Origin: CALOBA01 sp942491465
GTDB taxonomy: Bacteria > Pseudomonadota > Gammaproteobacteria > Chromatiales > Chromatiaceae
DNA length: 41,910 nt
NCBI GenBank assembly: GCA_942491465.1
Contig: CALOBA010000022.1
Coordinates: 1-41,910 of the forward strand
Direction: 5' to 3'
A program made the translations under genes and the position numbers. Shown here piece after piece: positions 8,874 through 18,020 of the stretch; the first letter of the stretch is position 1, and the number at the start of each line of letters is the position of its first letter. Below the pieces are notes generated by a model. That model was not told where the DNA came from. It saw only the letters and a program-made list of their open reading frames with translations, and did not search any database.

Positions 8874-10493
8874 TTAAAGCCGCAGCAGCCGAATCCGCCG
8901 CCCGCCGGGGCTGTGTTGCTCGCGCTCTGCGATCCGCTCGGCCAGTGGCCGTTGACCGCTGCGTCGATCGAAGATCACCAACCAGCCGCTGTCCAGGCCG
9001 AGACCGGCCAGGTAACCATCGAGCTGCACCAGCCCCTCGGTCAGCGGGTCCGGTTCACGGTCGCGCCAGACCTTGAGTTCAATGCCCATGGTCAGCTCCC
9101 GGTAGCGCAGGCAGAGGTCCATGCGCCCGCGCTGAATGGCGTATTCGCGCTCCAGCGTACCTTCGCCGTTGACCACGCGCTGTAGAAAGGCCATCAGCAC
9201 CAGATGTGGGGCGATCTCGTGGTACGGGGCACTGCCCAGCAGCGGCTCGCCATGCTGGCGCCAAAAGTCGAGAAAGGCGATGAGGAGTTGGTCCGGGTTC
9301 AGGCTGCCGTCTGCGTTGAGCCAGGTGGGGCTGATCTGGGGCAGCGAATCCTGTGGGCCGCCGGCCAAGGCCCGCGGCAAGACCTCGCGATAGATCGGAT
9401 TGGCCACCACCAGCCCGCCGCCGTTGGCGCGGCGCAGCAGGCCCAAGTCGACCAGATATTGCCGGTCGTCCTCCGACACGTCGCCCAACGCGGTGCCGGC
9501 CAGCATCGGCTCGATGACCCGCCGTACCCGTTCCTCGCGCAGCTTGTCGGCCAGCTGGTCCAGGTGGGTGACGCGGCGCAGGATGAGGTTCTCCTTGGCC
9601 TGATCGATCAGCTCGATGCCCACCGGACGGCTGCGATCGCGCCCCGCGGGCATCCGAAAACAGCTCTCGTAGGCCAGGGCGTTGACCAGCCAGGGTTGGC
9701 CTTGGGTCAGTTCCCAGACCCGCTCCAGCGCCTCGGCGGTGAACGCCTGCCCGGTCTCGGCGGTATGCTCGCCAAGCAGCGTCACCACCTCGGCCTGAGT
9801 GAAATCCCCCAGACGCAGCGACTCGGCCTTGATGTTGAAGGCGCTGCCGCCGGTGATGGGCGCGGCCTCCGAGCTGGCATGGATGCGGTAGTCGCGCAGG
9901 TCGCGGACCCCGCACAGGATGATGGTGTGCGGGAAGTGATGCGGGCGTTGCGTATAGCCGGCCCGGAGCTGGCGCAGCAGCGAGATCAGCGTGTCGCCCA
10001 CCAGGGCGTCCACCTCGTCGAGCAACAGAACGATCGGCTGCGGGGACTGCTCGCACCAGTGGGTCAGGAAGGACTCCAGCCCCGTCAGCGAGCCCTGGCG
10101 AAGCACTTGGTGCGCCAGGTCCTCGGCCTCGGCATCCCGCAACCGCCAACGCGCACTGTTGGCAATCGAGTGCACCACCGCCGCCATGCCCAGTGCGACG
10201 TCCTCGCGGGCCGCCTGCGCGGACTCGATGTTGACGTACAGCGCCCGATAGCGCCCCTGCCGGTTCAGAGACTCCGCGAGCGCGAGCAGGCAGGTGGTCT
10301 TGCCGGTCTGGCGCGGGGCATGCAGCAGGAAGTACTTCTTTTGCTCGATCAGCCCCAGTACCTCCGCCAAATCCCAGCGCTGCAAGGGTGGCAAGCAATA
10401 ATTGTCCGCGGACCTGACCGGCCCCTCGGTGGTGAAGAATCGCATCGGCTTGCTCCTGAGATCCGCGGCCAGCGGGATGGTGAAGGCGTCCAT
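8874..10493 (-). CDS. AAA-type ATPase with C-terminal PD-(D/E)XK-like motif, array copy 5
   Basis: Intact 539-residue copy with blocks alpha and A, hence closest in type to copy 2. The Walker motifs, QGQPWLVNALA, GRMDL and IELKVWRD are present. Small differences include PDQLLIAF where the others have PEQLLSAF, and DREPDPL where the others have DGKPDPL. Its TAA stop is formed by the right-hand TTAAA target duplication of the MITE whose end is at 8873, so the IS/MITE block lies directly 3' of it. The standard 55-bp spacer separates it from copy 6. Confidence 0.88.
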   Translation of the reverse strand: MDAFTIPLAADLRSKPMRFFTTEGPVRSADNYCLPPLQRWDLAEVLGLIEQKKYFLLHAPRQTGKTTCLLALAESLNRQGRYRALYVNIESAQAAREDVALGMAAVVHSIANSARWRLRDAEAEDLAHQVLRQGSLTGLESFLTHWCEQSPQPIVLLLDEVDALVGDTLISLLRQLRAGYTQRPHHFPHTIILCGVRDLRDYRIHASSEAAPITGGSAFNIKAESLRLGDFTQAEVVTLLGEHTAETGQAFTAEALERVWELTQGQPWLVNALAYESCFRMPAGRDRSRPVGIELIDQAKENLILRRVTHLDQLADKLREERVRRVIEPMLAGTALGDVSEDDRQYLVDLGLLRRANGGGLVVANPIYREVLPRALAGGPQDSLPQISPTWLNADGSLNPDQLLIAFLDFWRQHGEPLLGSAPYHEIAPHLVLMAFLQRVVNGEGTLEREYAIQRGRMDLCLRYRELTMGIELKVWRDREPDPLTEGLVQLDGYLAGLGLDSGWLVIFDRRSGQRPLAERIAEREQHSPGGRRIRLLRL

Positions 10494-10548
10494 TGTAGGC
10501 CGGGCCGAGGTACAAGACCCACCGCGACGGGTACCCTCCGGGCAGCGG

Positions 10549-12171
10549 CTAAAGCCGCAGCAGCCGAATCCGCCGCCCGCCAGGACTGGTCTGCTCGCGC
10601 TCTGCGATGCGCTCGGCCAGGGGCGGTTGACCGCTGCGTCGATCGAAGATCACCAACCAGCCGCTGTCCAGGCCGAGACCGGCCAGATAGCCATCGAGTT
10701 GCACCAACCCCTCGGTCAGCGGGTCCGGTTTGCCGTCGCGCCAAACCTTGAGTTCAATGCCCAGGGTCAGCTCCCGGTAGCGCAGACAGAGGTCCATGCG
10801 CCCGCGGCGAATGGCATATTCTCGCTCCAGCGTACCTTCACCGTTGACCACGCGCTGTAGGAAGGCCATCAGCACCAGATGTGGGGCGATCTCGTGGTAC
10901 GGGGCACTGCCCAGCAGCGGCTCGCCATGCTGGCGCCAAAAGTCGAGAAAGGCGCTGAGGAGTTGCTCCGGGTTCAGGCTGCCGTCGGCGTTGAGCCAGG
11001 TGGGGGTGATCTGGGGCAGCGATGCCTGGGGGGTGAAGGTCAGTGCGCGCGGCAGCACCTCGCGGTAGATCGGATTGGCGATGGTCAATCCCTCGCCTTG
11101 TGCCATGCGGCACAGTCCCAAATCGATCAGGTACTGGATGTCATCCTCGGTGACCTCGTCCAGCGCGGTGCCGGCCAGCATCGGCTCGATGACCCGGCGT
11201 ACCCGTTCCTCGCGCAGCTTGTCGGCCAGCTGGTCCAGGTGGGTGACGCGGCGCAGGATGAGGTTCTCCTTGGCCTGATCGATCAGCTCGATGCCGACCG
11301 GACGGCTGCGATCGCGCCCGGCGGGCATCCGAAAACAGCTCTCGTAGGCCAGGGCATTGACCAGCCAGGGTTGGCCTTGGGTCAATGCCCAGACCCGCTC
11401 CAGCGCCTCGGCGGTGAACGCCTGCCCGGTCTCGGCGGTATGCTCGCCGAGCAGCGTCACCACCTCGGTCTGAGTGAAATCCCCCAGACGCAGCGACTCG
11501 GCCTTGATGTTGAAGGCGCTGCCGCCGGTGATGGGCGCGGCCTCCGAGCTGGCATGGATGCGGTAGTCGCGCAGGTCGCGGACCCCGCACAGGATGATCG
11601 TGTGCGGGAAGTGATGCGGGCGTTGCGTATAGCCGGCCCGGAGCTGGCGCAGCAGCGAGATCAGCGTATCGCCCACCAGGGCGTCCACCTCGTCGAGCAA
11701 CACAACGACGGGGCGAGGCGCTGCCGCGCACCAACGGTTGAGGAACTCGCCAACGGCCGTCCCGCCGCTGGAGCCTTGAATCACCTGATGTGCCAATTCG
11801 GTGGCTTGCGCATCGCCCAACTGGTCGCGCGCGCCGCGTGCCATCTGCTCCACCACGACCCCCATGCCCGCATCGACCTGTTCGCGGTAGGCTTGCGCGA
11901 CCTCGATGTTGGCATACAGCGCCCGGTAGCGTCCCTGCCGGTTCAGAGACTCCGCGAGTGCCAGCAGGCAGGTGGTCTTGCCGGTCTGGCGTGGGGCATG
12001 CAGCAGGAAGTACTTCTTTTGCTCGATCAGCCCCAGTACCTCCGCCAAATCCCAGCGCTGCAAGGGTGGCAAGCAATAATTGTCCTCGGGTCGGACCGGC
12101 CCCTCGGTGGTGAAGAATCGCATCGGCTTGCTCCTGAGATCCGCGGCCAGCGGGATGGTGAAGGCGTCCAT
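10549..12171 (-). CDS. AAA-type ATPase with C-terminal PD-(D/E)XK-like motif, array copy 6
   Basis: Intact 540-residue copy. The first 70 or so residues match the alpha copies (NYCLPPLQRWDLAEV), then residues about 87-155 switch to block beta as in copy 4. Block B follows near the C-terminus. The gene is thus an intragenic chimera, the clearest evidence in the array for recombination between copies. The Walker motifs and the D...ExK pattern are intact. It is the copy nearest the unrelated AAA-ATPase-like gene at 12341-14116, and is separated from the copy 7 remnant by the 55-bp spacer. Confidence 0.88.
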   Translation of the reverse strand: MDAFTIPLAADLRSKPMRFFTTEGPVRPEDNYCLPPLQRWDLAEVLGLIEQKKYFLLHAPRQTGKTTCLLALAESLNRQGRYRALYANIEVAQAYREQVDAGMGVVVEQMARGARDQLGDAQATELAHQVIQGSSGGTAVGEFLNRWCAAAPRPVVVLLDEVDALVGDTLISLLRQLRAGYTQRPHHFPHTIILCGVRDLRDYRIHASSEAAPITGGSAFNIKAESLRLGDFTQTEVVTLLGEHTAETGQAFTAEALERVWALTQGQPWLVNALAYESCFRMPAGRDRSRPVGIELIDQAKENLILRRVTHLDQLADKLREERVRRVIEPMLAGTALDEVTEDDIQYLIDLGLCRMAQGEGLTIANPIYREVLPRALTFTPQASLPQITPTWLNADGSLNPEQLLSAFLDFWRQHGEPLLGSAPYHEIAPHLVLMAFLQRVVNGEGTLEREYAIRRGRMDLCLRYRELTLGIELKVWRDGKPDPLTEGLVQLDGYLAGLGLDSGWLVIFDRRSGQPPLAERIAEREQTSPGGRRIRLLRL

Positions 12172-12226
12172 TGTAGGCCGGGCCGAGGTACAAGACCCAC
12201 CGCGACGGGTACCCTCCGGGCAGCGG

Positions 12227-12312
12227 CTAAAGCCGCAGCAGCCGAATCCGCCGCCCGCCGGGACTGGTCTGCTCGCTGTCTACGATCCGCTCGGCCAGCG
12301 GCGGTTGCGCGC
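12227..12312 (-). pseudogene. 3' tail of a seventh array copy
   Basis: Reading the minus strand, about 27 codons match the family C-terminus (QPPLAERI, then EQTSPGGRRIRLLRL and a TAG stop). The last residues before this (VDS where other copies have AER) and everything upstream have diverged or been lost. It lies 55 bp beyond the start of copy 6, exactly the array period, so it marks the old edge of the array where a further copy was deleted. Confidence 0.75.
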
Positions 12313-12340
12313 TGGCCGAGCGGAGCAGGCTACGAACAGC

Positions 12341-14116
12341 TCACCACACAAACCGCACCAGCCCGATGCAGACCAGGGCGTGGGTGCGCAGCTTGAGCTT
12401 GTCCCCGTAGACGCCTTGCAGCGTCTTGCGGTAGCCGGCGAGCTGGCCCTGCGCATCGGTCAGTAGCCGCGTCACCTCGGGTCTTGCGCGCAGCTCGTCG
12501 CGCGGCATGGCGGCCAGTGCCGCGCTGTCGAGGCCCGGCAGGTCGCTGAGCTTCAGGTGTTTGAATTCGATCACATGGTCCAGCAGGGCGTATTGGCGCC
12601 GGTCCGGGCGCACGATCAGCGACAGGTCGCAGTAGCCGCGTGCGATGGCGGTCTCGGAATCCATGATGTAGGCGAGGTCGTTGAACAGCGTGATCAGGAA
12701 CGCGGTCTTCACCACCAGTTCGTTGGACCAGCGCAGATCGCGGTTGTCGAACACCGGCAGATAGCGTTGCTCGATGAAGTCGCACAGCGGTGCCAACTCG
12801 CCCGCGGTGTAGAAACGCTCGCTGACGGCGCGTCGTTCGCGGTCCAGGTCGTAGCCCGGCAGCAGTGCTTCCTGGATGCGCTCGATGTAGAGCTTGCGCA
12901 CCACCAGGTTGGGAATGCTCAGTTGCAGATTGCCTAAAGCGTCGCGCCCGCTGTAGGTGAGCACGCCGAAGTAATAGAGCAGGGAGGCGAGGAAGCCCTC
13001 GGTCTGCGGGGCATGCAGCATGCGCTCGACGCCGAAGCGCTGCTCCAGCCGATCGACGCTGAGCGGATGGGCGGTATCCAGCGCGGCGCTCACCAGCGCC
13101 TCGCCGTGGGGCTGGTGGGCGATGTATTCGATGCGGTTGCGGTCCATGGCCAGGTTGTTGTCGAGCATCTCCTCGGGGTACTCGCATTGATCGGCTAGGT
13201 GTTCGAAGAAATACAGGGCCAGGGTCGGGTTGTAGATCTGCCCGCCCTCGGGCTTGAGGGAGAAGTTGTAGCCGTTGTAGAAGGTGCGCATCAGGTCCAG
13301 CGCCTCCTCGGCCCGCTCCGCGGGCAGATCGCAATCAGCAATGATCTGATTGAGCACGGTGCGGCACTCTGCCTCATGGAACCCGCACAGATCGGCGTAG
13401 TCGGGCTCCCTGGAGATGTCCTTGACCACGTTGTAGCCGCTGGTGATGTCCGCCAGCACCACCGGCGACACCCCGGTGATGAACACCCGATCCAGGCCGC
13501 GTCCCTCGGCGGCGTCCTTGACTGCCTTGAACAGGGTCTTGATCGCCCCTTCGCCACCGACCAGCTCCTGATAGCGGCCTTCCCCTTGGTGGTGGCTGAC
13601 CAGCACCTCGTTGGCGAAGTTGTCGTATTCGTCGATCAGCAGGTAGAGCCGGTGAGGGGTGCGGGAGATGGCGGCCAGCAGCGATCGAAAAGAGGTGATT
13701 GCGTTGTCTTCTCGAATCTGGACGTTTCCTGGGATCCAATCCCGATATTTCCCAACGGTGGCCTGGATCTCGGTATTGATGTGCTGGTGCAGGGCGAGGC
13801 GGATGGCCTCGGCATCCCCCATCGGGTCCACCAGAGAGAAGTTCCATTTCATGATGACGTAGCTGTTGTGCCGCGCGGTGGGGGCCTGGCCGATCTTCAG
13901 GTGGCCGAACAACTGCTCGAATTGCTCGGCCTTGGCCAGATCGTAGTAGTTCTCCAGCGTGGACAGCCATAGGGACTTGCCGAAACGGCGCGGGCGCAGC
14001 AGCAGGAGCTGCTTACCGACCTCCTCGATGGCGCCGATACGATCGGTGCGGTCGATGTAGAGATAGCCTTCTTCGGCGATGGCCTGGAAGTTGGCGAGAC
14101 CGTAGGGAAAACGCAT
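12341..14116 (-). CDS. AAA-ATPase-like protein with C-terminal PD-(D/E)XK (DUF1703-type) region
   Basis: A 591-residue protein starting at MRFPYGLANF. The open frame runs 72 codons further upstream, but the conserved family start is this one. Near the N-terminus it has the family motif LRPRRFGKSLWLSTLE (degenerate Walker A, GKS) and then LLIDEYDNFANEVL (Walker B-like). The middle has the typical FITGVSPVVLADITSGYN and FYNGYNFS motifs. The C-terminus ends in an IEFKHLK stretch that supplies the ExK of a PD-(D/E)XK fold. Such AAA-ATPase_like plus DUF1703 proteins are greatly expanded in some bacteria and have no settled function. It is related in architecture, not in close sequence, to the array that follows it. 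Confidence 0.88.
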   Translation of the reverse strand: MRFPYGLANFQAIAEEGYLYIDRTDRIGAIEEVGKQLLLLRPRRFGKSLWLSTLENYYDLAKAEQFEQLFGHLKIGQAPTARHNSYVIMKWNFSLVDPMGDAEAIRLALHQHINTEIQATVGKYRDWIPGNVQIREDNAITSFRSLLAAISRTPHRLYLLIDEYDNFANEVLVSHHQGEGRYQELVGGEGAIKTLFKAVKDAAEGRGLDRVFITGVSPVVLADITSGYNVVKDISREPDYADLCGFHEAECRTVLNQIIADCDLPAERAEEALDLMRTFYNGYNFSLKPEGGQIYNPTLALYFFEHLADQCEYPEEMLDNNLAMDRNRIEYIAHQPHGEALVSAALDTAHPLSVDRLEQRFGVERMLHAPQTEGFLASLLYYFGVLTYSGRDALGNLQLSIPNLVVRKLYIERIQEALLPGYDLDRERRAVSERFYTAGELAPLCDFIEQRYLPVFDNRDLRWSNELVVKTAFLITLFNDLAYIMDSETAIARGYCDLSLIVRPDRRQYALLDHVIEFKHLKLSDLPGLDSAALAAMPRDELRARPEVTRLLTDAQGQLAGYRKTLQGVYGDKLKLRTHALVCIGLVRFVW

Positions 14117-14294
14117 GCTGCTGACTCGTTCGGGTGGAGAGGCTGCTCGCATTGTCCGACCGTCGGCACGCGCACCGCAACACCGCACTGTCGTCCTCGG
14201 GGTTGCCGTTCCAAGACAGGCTCTGCAGCTTGCTGCGCGCATCGCCATCGGCTCACCTATGCCGCACTCGGCCACCCGATCATCCGCCGATGGC

Positions 14295-15098
14295 TCAACC
14301 GGTCGCAGGGACCCCCGGCGGGATGGCCTCACCGCGCTCGTAGCGTTGCCACTGCCGCCCGTCCCAGGCCTCGATGGGGCGGAACTGGTCCTTGTAGACC
14401 ATCTTGCGGCTGTCGCCGATCCAGTAGCCGAGGTAGAGATAGTCGAGCCCCAGGCGGGCGGCCTCGCGGATCTGGGTCAGCACGGCGTAGGTGCCCAGGC
14501 TGCGCTCGGCGTGATCGGGGTCGAAGTAGGTGTAGACGGCGGACAGGGCGTTGCCGAGGACGTCGGTGACGGCCACGGCCAGCAGCGGGCCTTGCCGGGC
14601 CTGTTGGACCTGATGGCCATCGGCGCCCAGGCGCAGCTCCAGGAAGCGGGTGCTGCCGCCCCAGGGGGCGAGCAGGAAGCGCATGTAGGTCTCCACCGAG
14701 ACCTCATCGGCCATGTCGCCGTCACCGTGTCGAGACAGGACATAGCGCTCGTAGAGGGCATAGTGCTCAGGCTCGAGGATGGCGGGACGCGCGATGAGCC
14801 GCAGCTCGGCATCGTTGCGCCGCGCGGTGCGGCGCTGCGAGCGGTTGGGGGCGAAGTCGGCCACGGGTACGCGCACCGGCACGCAGCGGCGGCAGCCGCG
14901 GCAGGCGGGGCGATAGAAGTGCGGACCGCTGCGGCGAAAGCCGACCTGTTGCAGCCATTGCGCCCGCGCGGCGTCGATCCGTGCCAGGGGATCGACGAAC
15001 AGCGTGCGCGCCTCACGCGTCGACAGGTAGGAACAGGGGTGTTCGCCGGTCAGATAGAGCTGCAGGCGCTCGCCGCCCCCTTGCGGATCATTGCGCAT
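14295..15098 (-). CDS. bpt: Aspartate/glutamate leucyltransferase (arginyl-tRNA-protein transferase family, Bpt/Ate)
   Basis: A 267-residue protein that transfers leucine from leucyl-tRNA to N-terminal Asp or Glu of proteins, making a bacterial N-degron for ClpS-ClpAP. Diagnostic stretches are CSYLSTREARTLFVDP, SGPHFYRPACRGCRRCVPVR, PVADFAPNRSQRR and the C-terminal LDYLYLGYWIGDSRKMVYK. The ATG at 15098 is preceded by GGAG at about 8 nt. It overlaps the end of aat by 11 bp, so the two are translationally coupled. Both enzymes serve the same degradation pathway. The cytoplasmic location is expected for the family. Confidence 0.93.
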   Translation of the reverse strand: MRNDPQGGGERLQLYLTGEHPCSYLSTREARTLFVDPLARIDAARAQWLQQVGFRRSGPHFYRPACRGCRRCVPVRVPVADFAPNRSQRRTARRNDAELRLIARPAILEPEHYALYERYVLSRHGDGDMADEVSVETYMRFLLAPWGGSTRFLELRLGADGHQVQQARQGPLLAVAVTDVLGNALSAVYTYFDPDHAERSLGTYAVLTQIREAARLGLDYLYLGYWIGDSRKMVYKDQFRPIEAWDGRQWQRYERGEAIPPGVPATG

Positions 15099-15861
15099 CT
15101 TCGGCTCCGTCGCAGTCGCTGGAGAGGGGCTCCACCTCGCCGTCGAGTGTCGCTGCCGGCCAGAGCATCCGCCCATCGTCCCAGCTACCCGGGACGCCGG
15201 GCCGGTCGCGCAGCCGGGCCAGCTGCTCCACAAAACGTTCCCGCGGCATCTCGTCGGCGCCCATGCGCAGCAGGTGCTCGGTCAGCACCTGACAATCGAC
15301 CATACCGAAGCCCCAGCGCAGCAGCCGCTGGCACAGCGCCACCAGGGCCACCTTGGAGGCGTTGTCGCGGCGGCTGAACATGGACTCGCCGAAGAAGGCC
15401 TGGCCGATGGCCACGCCGTAGAGCCCGCCGACCAGCTGGCCGGCTTCCCAGACCTCCACCGAATGGGCCACGCCGCGCACATGCAGGGCGCGATAGGCCT
15501 CGATCATCTCCGGCAGCAGCCAGGTGCCGCCATGGGCGTCGCGGGGCGCGGCACAGGCGTTGATGACGGCGGGGAAGTCGCGGTCCATGGTCACGGCCAG
15601 TGCGCGCTTGCGCAACAGCTTGCGCAGGCTGCGGGAGATGCGCAGCTGTGCGGGGACCAGCACGGTGCGCGGGTTCGGCGACCACCAGAGGATCGGGTCG
15701 CCTTCGCTGAACCAGGGGAAGATGCCTTGGCGGTAGGCGCTGATCAGCCGACGGGTGCCCAGATCGCCACCGACGGCGAGCAGGCCGTCGGGCTCGGTCA
15801 ACGCCTCACTGACGTCCGGGAAGGCCCCCGGGGGGTCGTGCGGCGCCAGCAGGTAGGGCAT
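15088..15861 (-). CDS. aat: Leucyl/phenylalanyl-tRNA-protein transferase
   Basis: A 257-residue protein that adds Leu or Phe from charged tRNA to N-terminal Arg or Lys (N-degron pathway). The family hallmark FPWFSEGDPILWWSPNPR is present near residue 50. VAIGQAFFGESMFSRRDNAS and VDCQVLTEHLLRMGA follow. The start MPYLLAPHDP at 15861 fits the family. The frame is open further upstream only because it passes through a hexanucleotide repeat encoding poly-Thr, which I do not include. No clear ribosome-binding site is seen before 15861. The last 11 bp overlap bpt. Confidence 0.93.
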   Translation of the reverse strand: MPYLLAPHDPPGAFPDVSEALTEPDGLLAVGGDLGTRRLISAYRQGIFPWFSEGDPILWWSPNPRTVLVPAQLRISRSLRKLLRKRALAVTMDRDFPAVINACAAPRDAHGGTWLLPEMIEAYRALHVRGVAHSVEVWEAGQLVGGLYGVAIGQAFFGESMFSRRDNASKVALVALCQRLLRWGFGMVDCQVLTEHLLRMGADEMPRERFVEQLARLRDRPGVPGSWDDGRMLWPAATLDGEVEPLSSDCDGAEDAQ

Positions 15862-16007
15862 GGACTTGGCGTAGCGGATCAAGGGAGGAGGCGCCGATAG
15901 GTGGGGTGGACGTGGGTAAGGTGGAGGTGCCCGATGGGGGGCGGCGGTCTGTTGGATCGCGGGCGCTGTCGGTGCCGCCGTCGGACCGGCGGATATCCCG
16001 AGGCCGA

Positions 16008-16174
<167 letters not shown>

Positions 16175-16226
16175 GATGCCAACAACGATCAGGGACGCTC
16201 TCGGAACAGCTGCACTGTTGCCCTAA

Positions 16227-16382
16227 GGCGATTGCCGGAAACTTTCATACCAGATGACGCAGGATTGACGTTCGCCTTCAAGGAGGGCTGGCGGGAGCAT
16301 AGCTCGCTATGTGACCGCCAGCCCGACGCCGAAGGCGGGCGTCAAGACAAGTCAGATGGTATGAAAGTTGACAGAAATCGCC
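16227..16382. repeat. 156-bp palindromic element, family A copy 1
   Basis: The ends are GGCGATT and AATCGCC, and the arms pair over most of the length (AACTTTCATACCA near both ends, GGCTGGCGG/CCGCCAGCC near the centre). The element is therefore essentially one long imperfect hairpin. It is flanked by TAA at 16224-16226 and 16383-16385. It differs from copy 2 at only three central positions. Its right end touches the stop codon of the minus-strand acyltransferase gene, which reads TAG across the flanking triplet. Confidence 0.85.
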
Positions 16383-17524
16383 TAAGCAGCCCGCCGATAC
16401 GGGCTGTGCTGCTCCATCTCGGCGATGTAGTCTTCCACACCATCGATCTCATGGTCCAGGAAATTGGCAATCGGGGTGCGGAATGCCGGATCGGCGATCC
16501 AGTGCGCCGACCAGGTGCGCACGGGCAGAAATCCTCGGCTGATCTTGTGCTCGCCGCCGGCGCCGGGCTCGAATCGGCTCAGACCATTGACGATGCAGTG
16601 CTCCTGACCCTGGTAGTAGCAGGCCTCGAAGTGGAGGCTGTGGAACGCCTTGGAGCACCCCCAGTGGCGACCGTAGAGGGTCTGCGCACCCACCAGGCAG
16701 AAGGCGGCGGCGACGATCTCGGCGTCGTGCTCGGCCAGGACCAGCAGCAGCTGATCGCCCATGGTCCGGCCGATCTCGCGGAAGAACGGCAGCGTCAGCG
16801 TCGGTACGCCGCCGCGCTTGTCGAAGGTGTCTTCGTAGAGGCGGTGGAAGACGGCCCACTCGGCTTCGCTGACCTGCGCGCCGGAGACCCGCCGGATGGT
16901 CACGCCGGCCTCGGCCACCCGGCGGCGCTCCCGCCGGATCTTCTTGCGCTTCTCGGCGGAATAGGTCCCGAGCAGGTCGTCGAAGCTGCCGTAGCCCGGG
17001 TTGTGCCAGTGGAACTGGCAGCCCAGCCGACGCATGAGTCCGGCCCCGCGCATCCAGTCGGTCTCCGCGTCGGTGGTGAACAGCCAGTGCAGTCCGGAGA
17101 CGCCCAGCCGCTCGGCGACCTGGACCGAGCCGGCGATGAGCGCCGAGGCCAGCTCGGCCCGGCGGGGGGAATCGCCGGTCAGGATGCGCGCGCCGGTGGT
17201 GGGCGTGTAGGGGGAGGCGATGACCAGCTTGGGGTAGTAGCGCTCACCGGCTCGGCGGTAGGCGTCGGCCCAGGCCCAGTCGAAGACGAATTCGCCGTAG
17301 GAGTTGAGCTTGATGTAGCAGGGCGCCGCCGCGACCAGGTTGCCGTCGCCGTCGCGCAGTGCCAGGTGCCGCGGCAGCCAGCCGAACTGCTCGCCGACGC
17401 AGCCGTGGTGCTCCATCGCGGCGAGAAAGGCATGGCGCATGAACGGGGCATCGGCGTCCACGAGCTGATCCCAGTCGGCGGCGGGGATCGCGTCGATGCT
17501 GTCGTGTGTGCTGAGCTGAAACAT
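16382..17524 (-). CDS. FemAB-like/GNAT acyltransferase of the COG3146 (DUF482) family
   Basis: A 380-residue protein of the peptidogalycan biosynthesis-like family (PF04339), with a GNAT-fold pair resembling FemAB. Typical stretches are PFMRHAFLAAMEHHGCVG near the N-terminus, YGEFVFDWAWADAY, a basic helix YSAEKRKKIRRERRRV, and YGRHWGCSKAFHSLHFE followed by CYYQGQEHCI. The substrate is not known for most members. AGGAG lies about 12 nt before the ATG. The stop codon TAG coincides with the flanking triplet of the palindromic element at 16227-16382. The gene is probably monocistronic. Confidence 0.85.
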   Translation of the reverse strand: MFQLSTHDSIDAIPAADWDQLVDADAPFMRHAFLAAMEHHGCVGEQFGWLPRHLALRDGDGNLVAAAPCYIKLNSYGEFVFDWAWADAYRRAGERYYPKLVIASPYTPTTGARILTGDSPRRAELASALIAGSVQVAERLGVSGLHWLFTTDAETDWMRGAGLMRRLGCQFHWHNPGYGSFDDLLGTYSAEKRKKIRRERRRVAEAGVTIRRVSGAQVSEAEWAVFHRLYEDTFDKRGGVPTLTLPFFREIGRTMGDQLLLVLAEHDAEIVAAAFCLVGAQTLYGRHWGCSKAFHSLHFEACYYQGQEHCIVNGLSRFEPGAGGEHKISRGFLPVRTWSAHWIADPAFRTPIANFLDHEIDGVEDYIAEMEQHSPYRRAA

Positions 17525-18020
17525 CGGGGCGGGGGGCTCCTGCGGACCTGGGTTTCGCCCGGCGAGGTCCGGGCGGCGTTTCGTCTCGAACAGGATGGGG
17601 GCGCATCGCAGGCGAGCAACGCCAAGGTGGTACGACCCGCCGAGCAGGCTTGCCGCCGCAAGCCCGTTTGCATCATGGCGCCGCTGCCGTTGTCATTCGC
17701 GGCCCCGCCCAGCCAAGACCGAGGACCGGACCATGCGCCAGGCGGCGTCGCGCGGACCCATCTCTACCGCATCTTCATCGCCTTCTCCGAAGATGAAGCC
17801 GAAAAATGCAGCGTGCGCATTCGGGGAAGCCTGCTCTGGCCCCGGGCATTGCCTGCTGGCTACGCCAGCACACCGGCCTGTCTTGCGGGGCAAGATTCGT
17901 TATCCTAGTGGCCTGCCGCGGAAGTGGGGAGACCGTTCCCAACCTCAGCTTCGCGCGCTGATCCGTGTCGGAACTTCCGCATCGATGCACTCGTCGCCCG
18001 CACCGGTCCCTTGAAAAGCC
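17525..18020. other. No gene recognised (496 bp)
   Basis: The stretch lies between the divergent acyltransferase and lipoprotein genes. Short frames exist on both strands, but none resembles a known family or has a ribosome-binding site I trust. It presumably holds both promoters; I could not define a convincing -35/-10 pair. Confidence 0.5.

Larger units (their letters stand above)
1..12312 (-). repeat. Tandem gene array: six AAA/PD-(D/E)XK copies plus a remnant, with a conserved 55-bp spacer
   Basis: The repeat unit is about 1675 bp (gene plus spacer). Spacers at 1044-1098, 2719-2773, 10494-10548 and 12172-12226 are each 55 bp and nearly identical. The spacers at copies 3/4 and 4/5 are the same sequence altered by MITE material and an IS. 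Block types are copy 1 alpha/B, 2 alpha/A, 3 alpha/B, 4 beta/B, 5 alpha/A, 6 beta/B. The identical spacers point to unequal crossing-over of a unit. The shuffled blocks point to gene conversion or recombination inside the genes. Confidence 0.85.
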
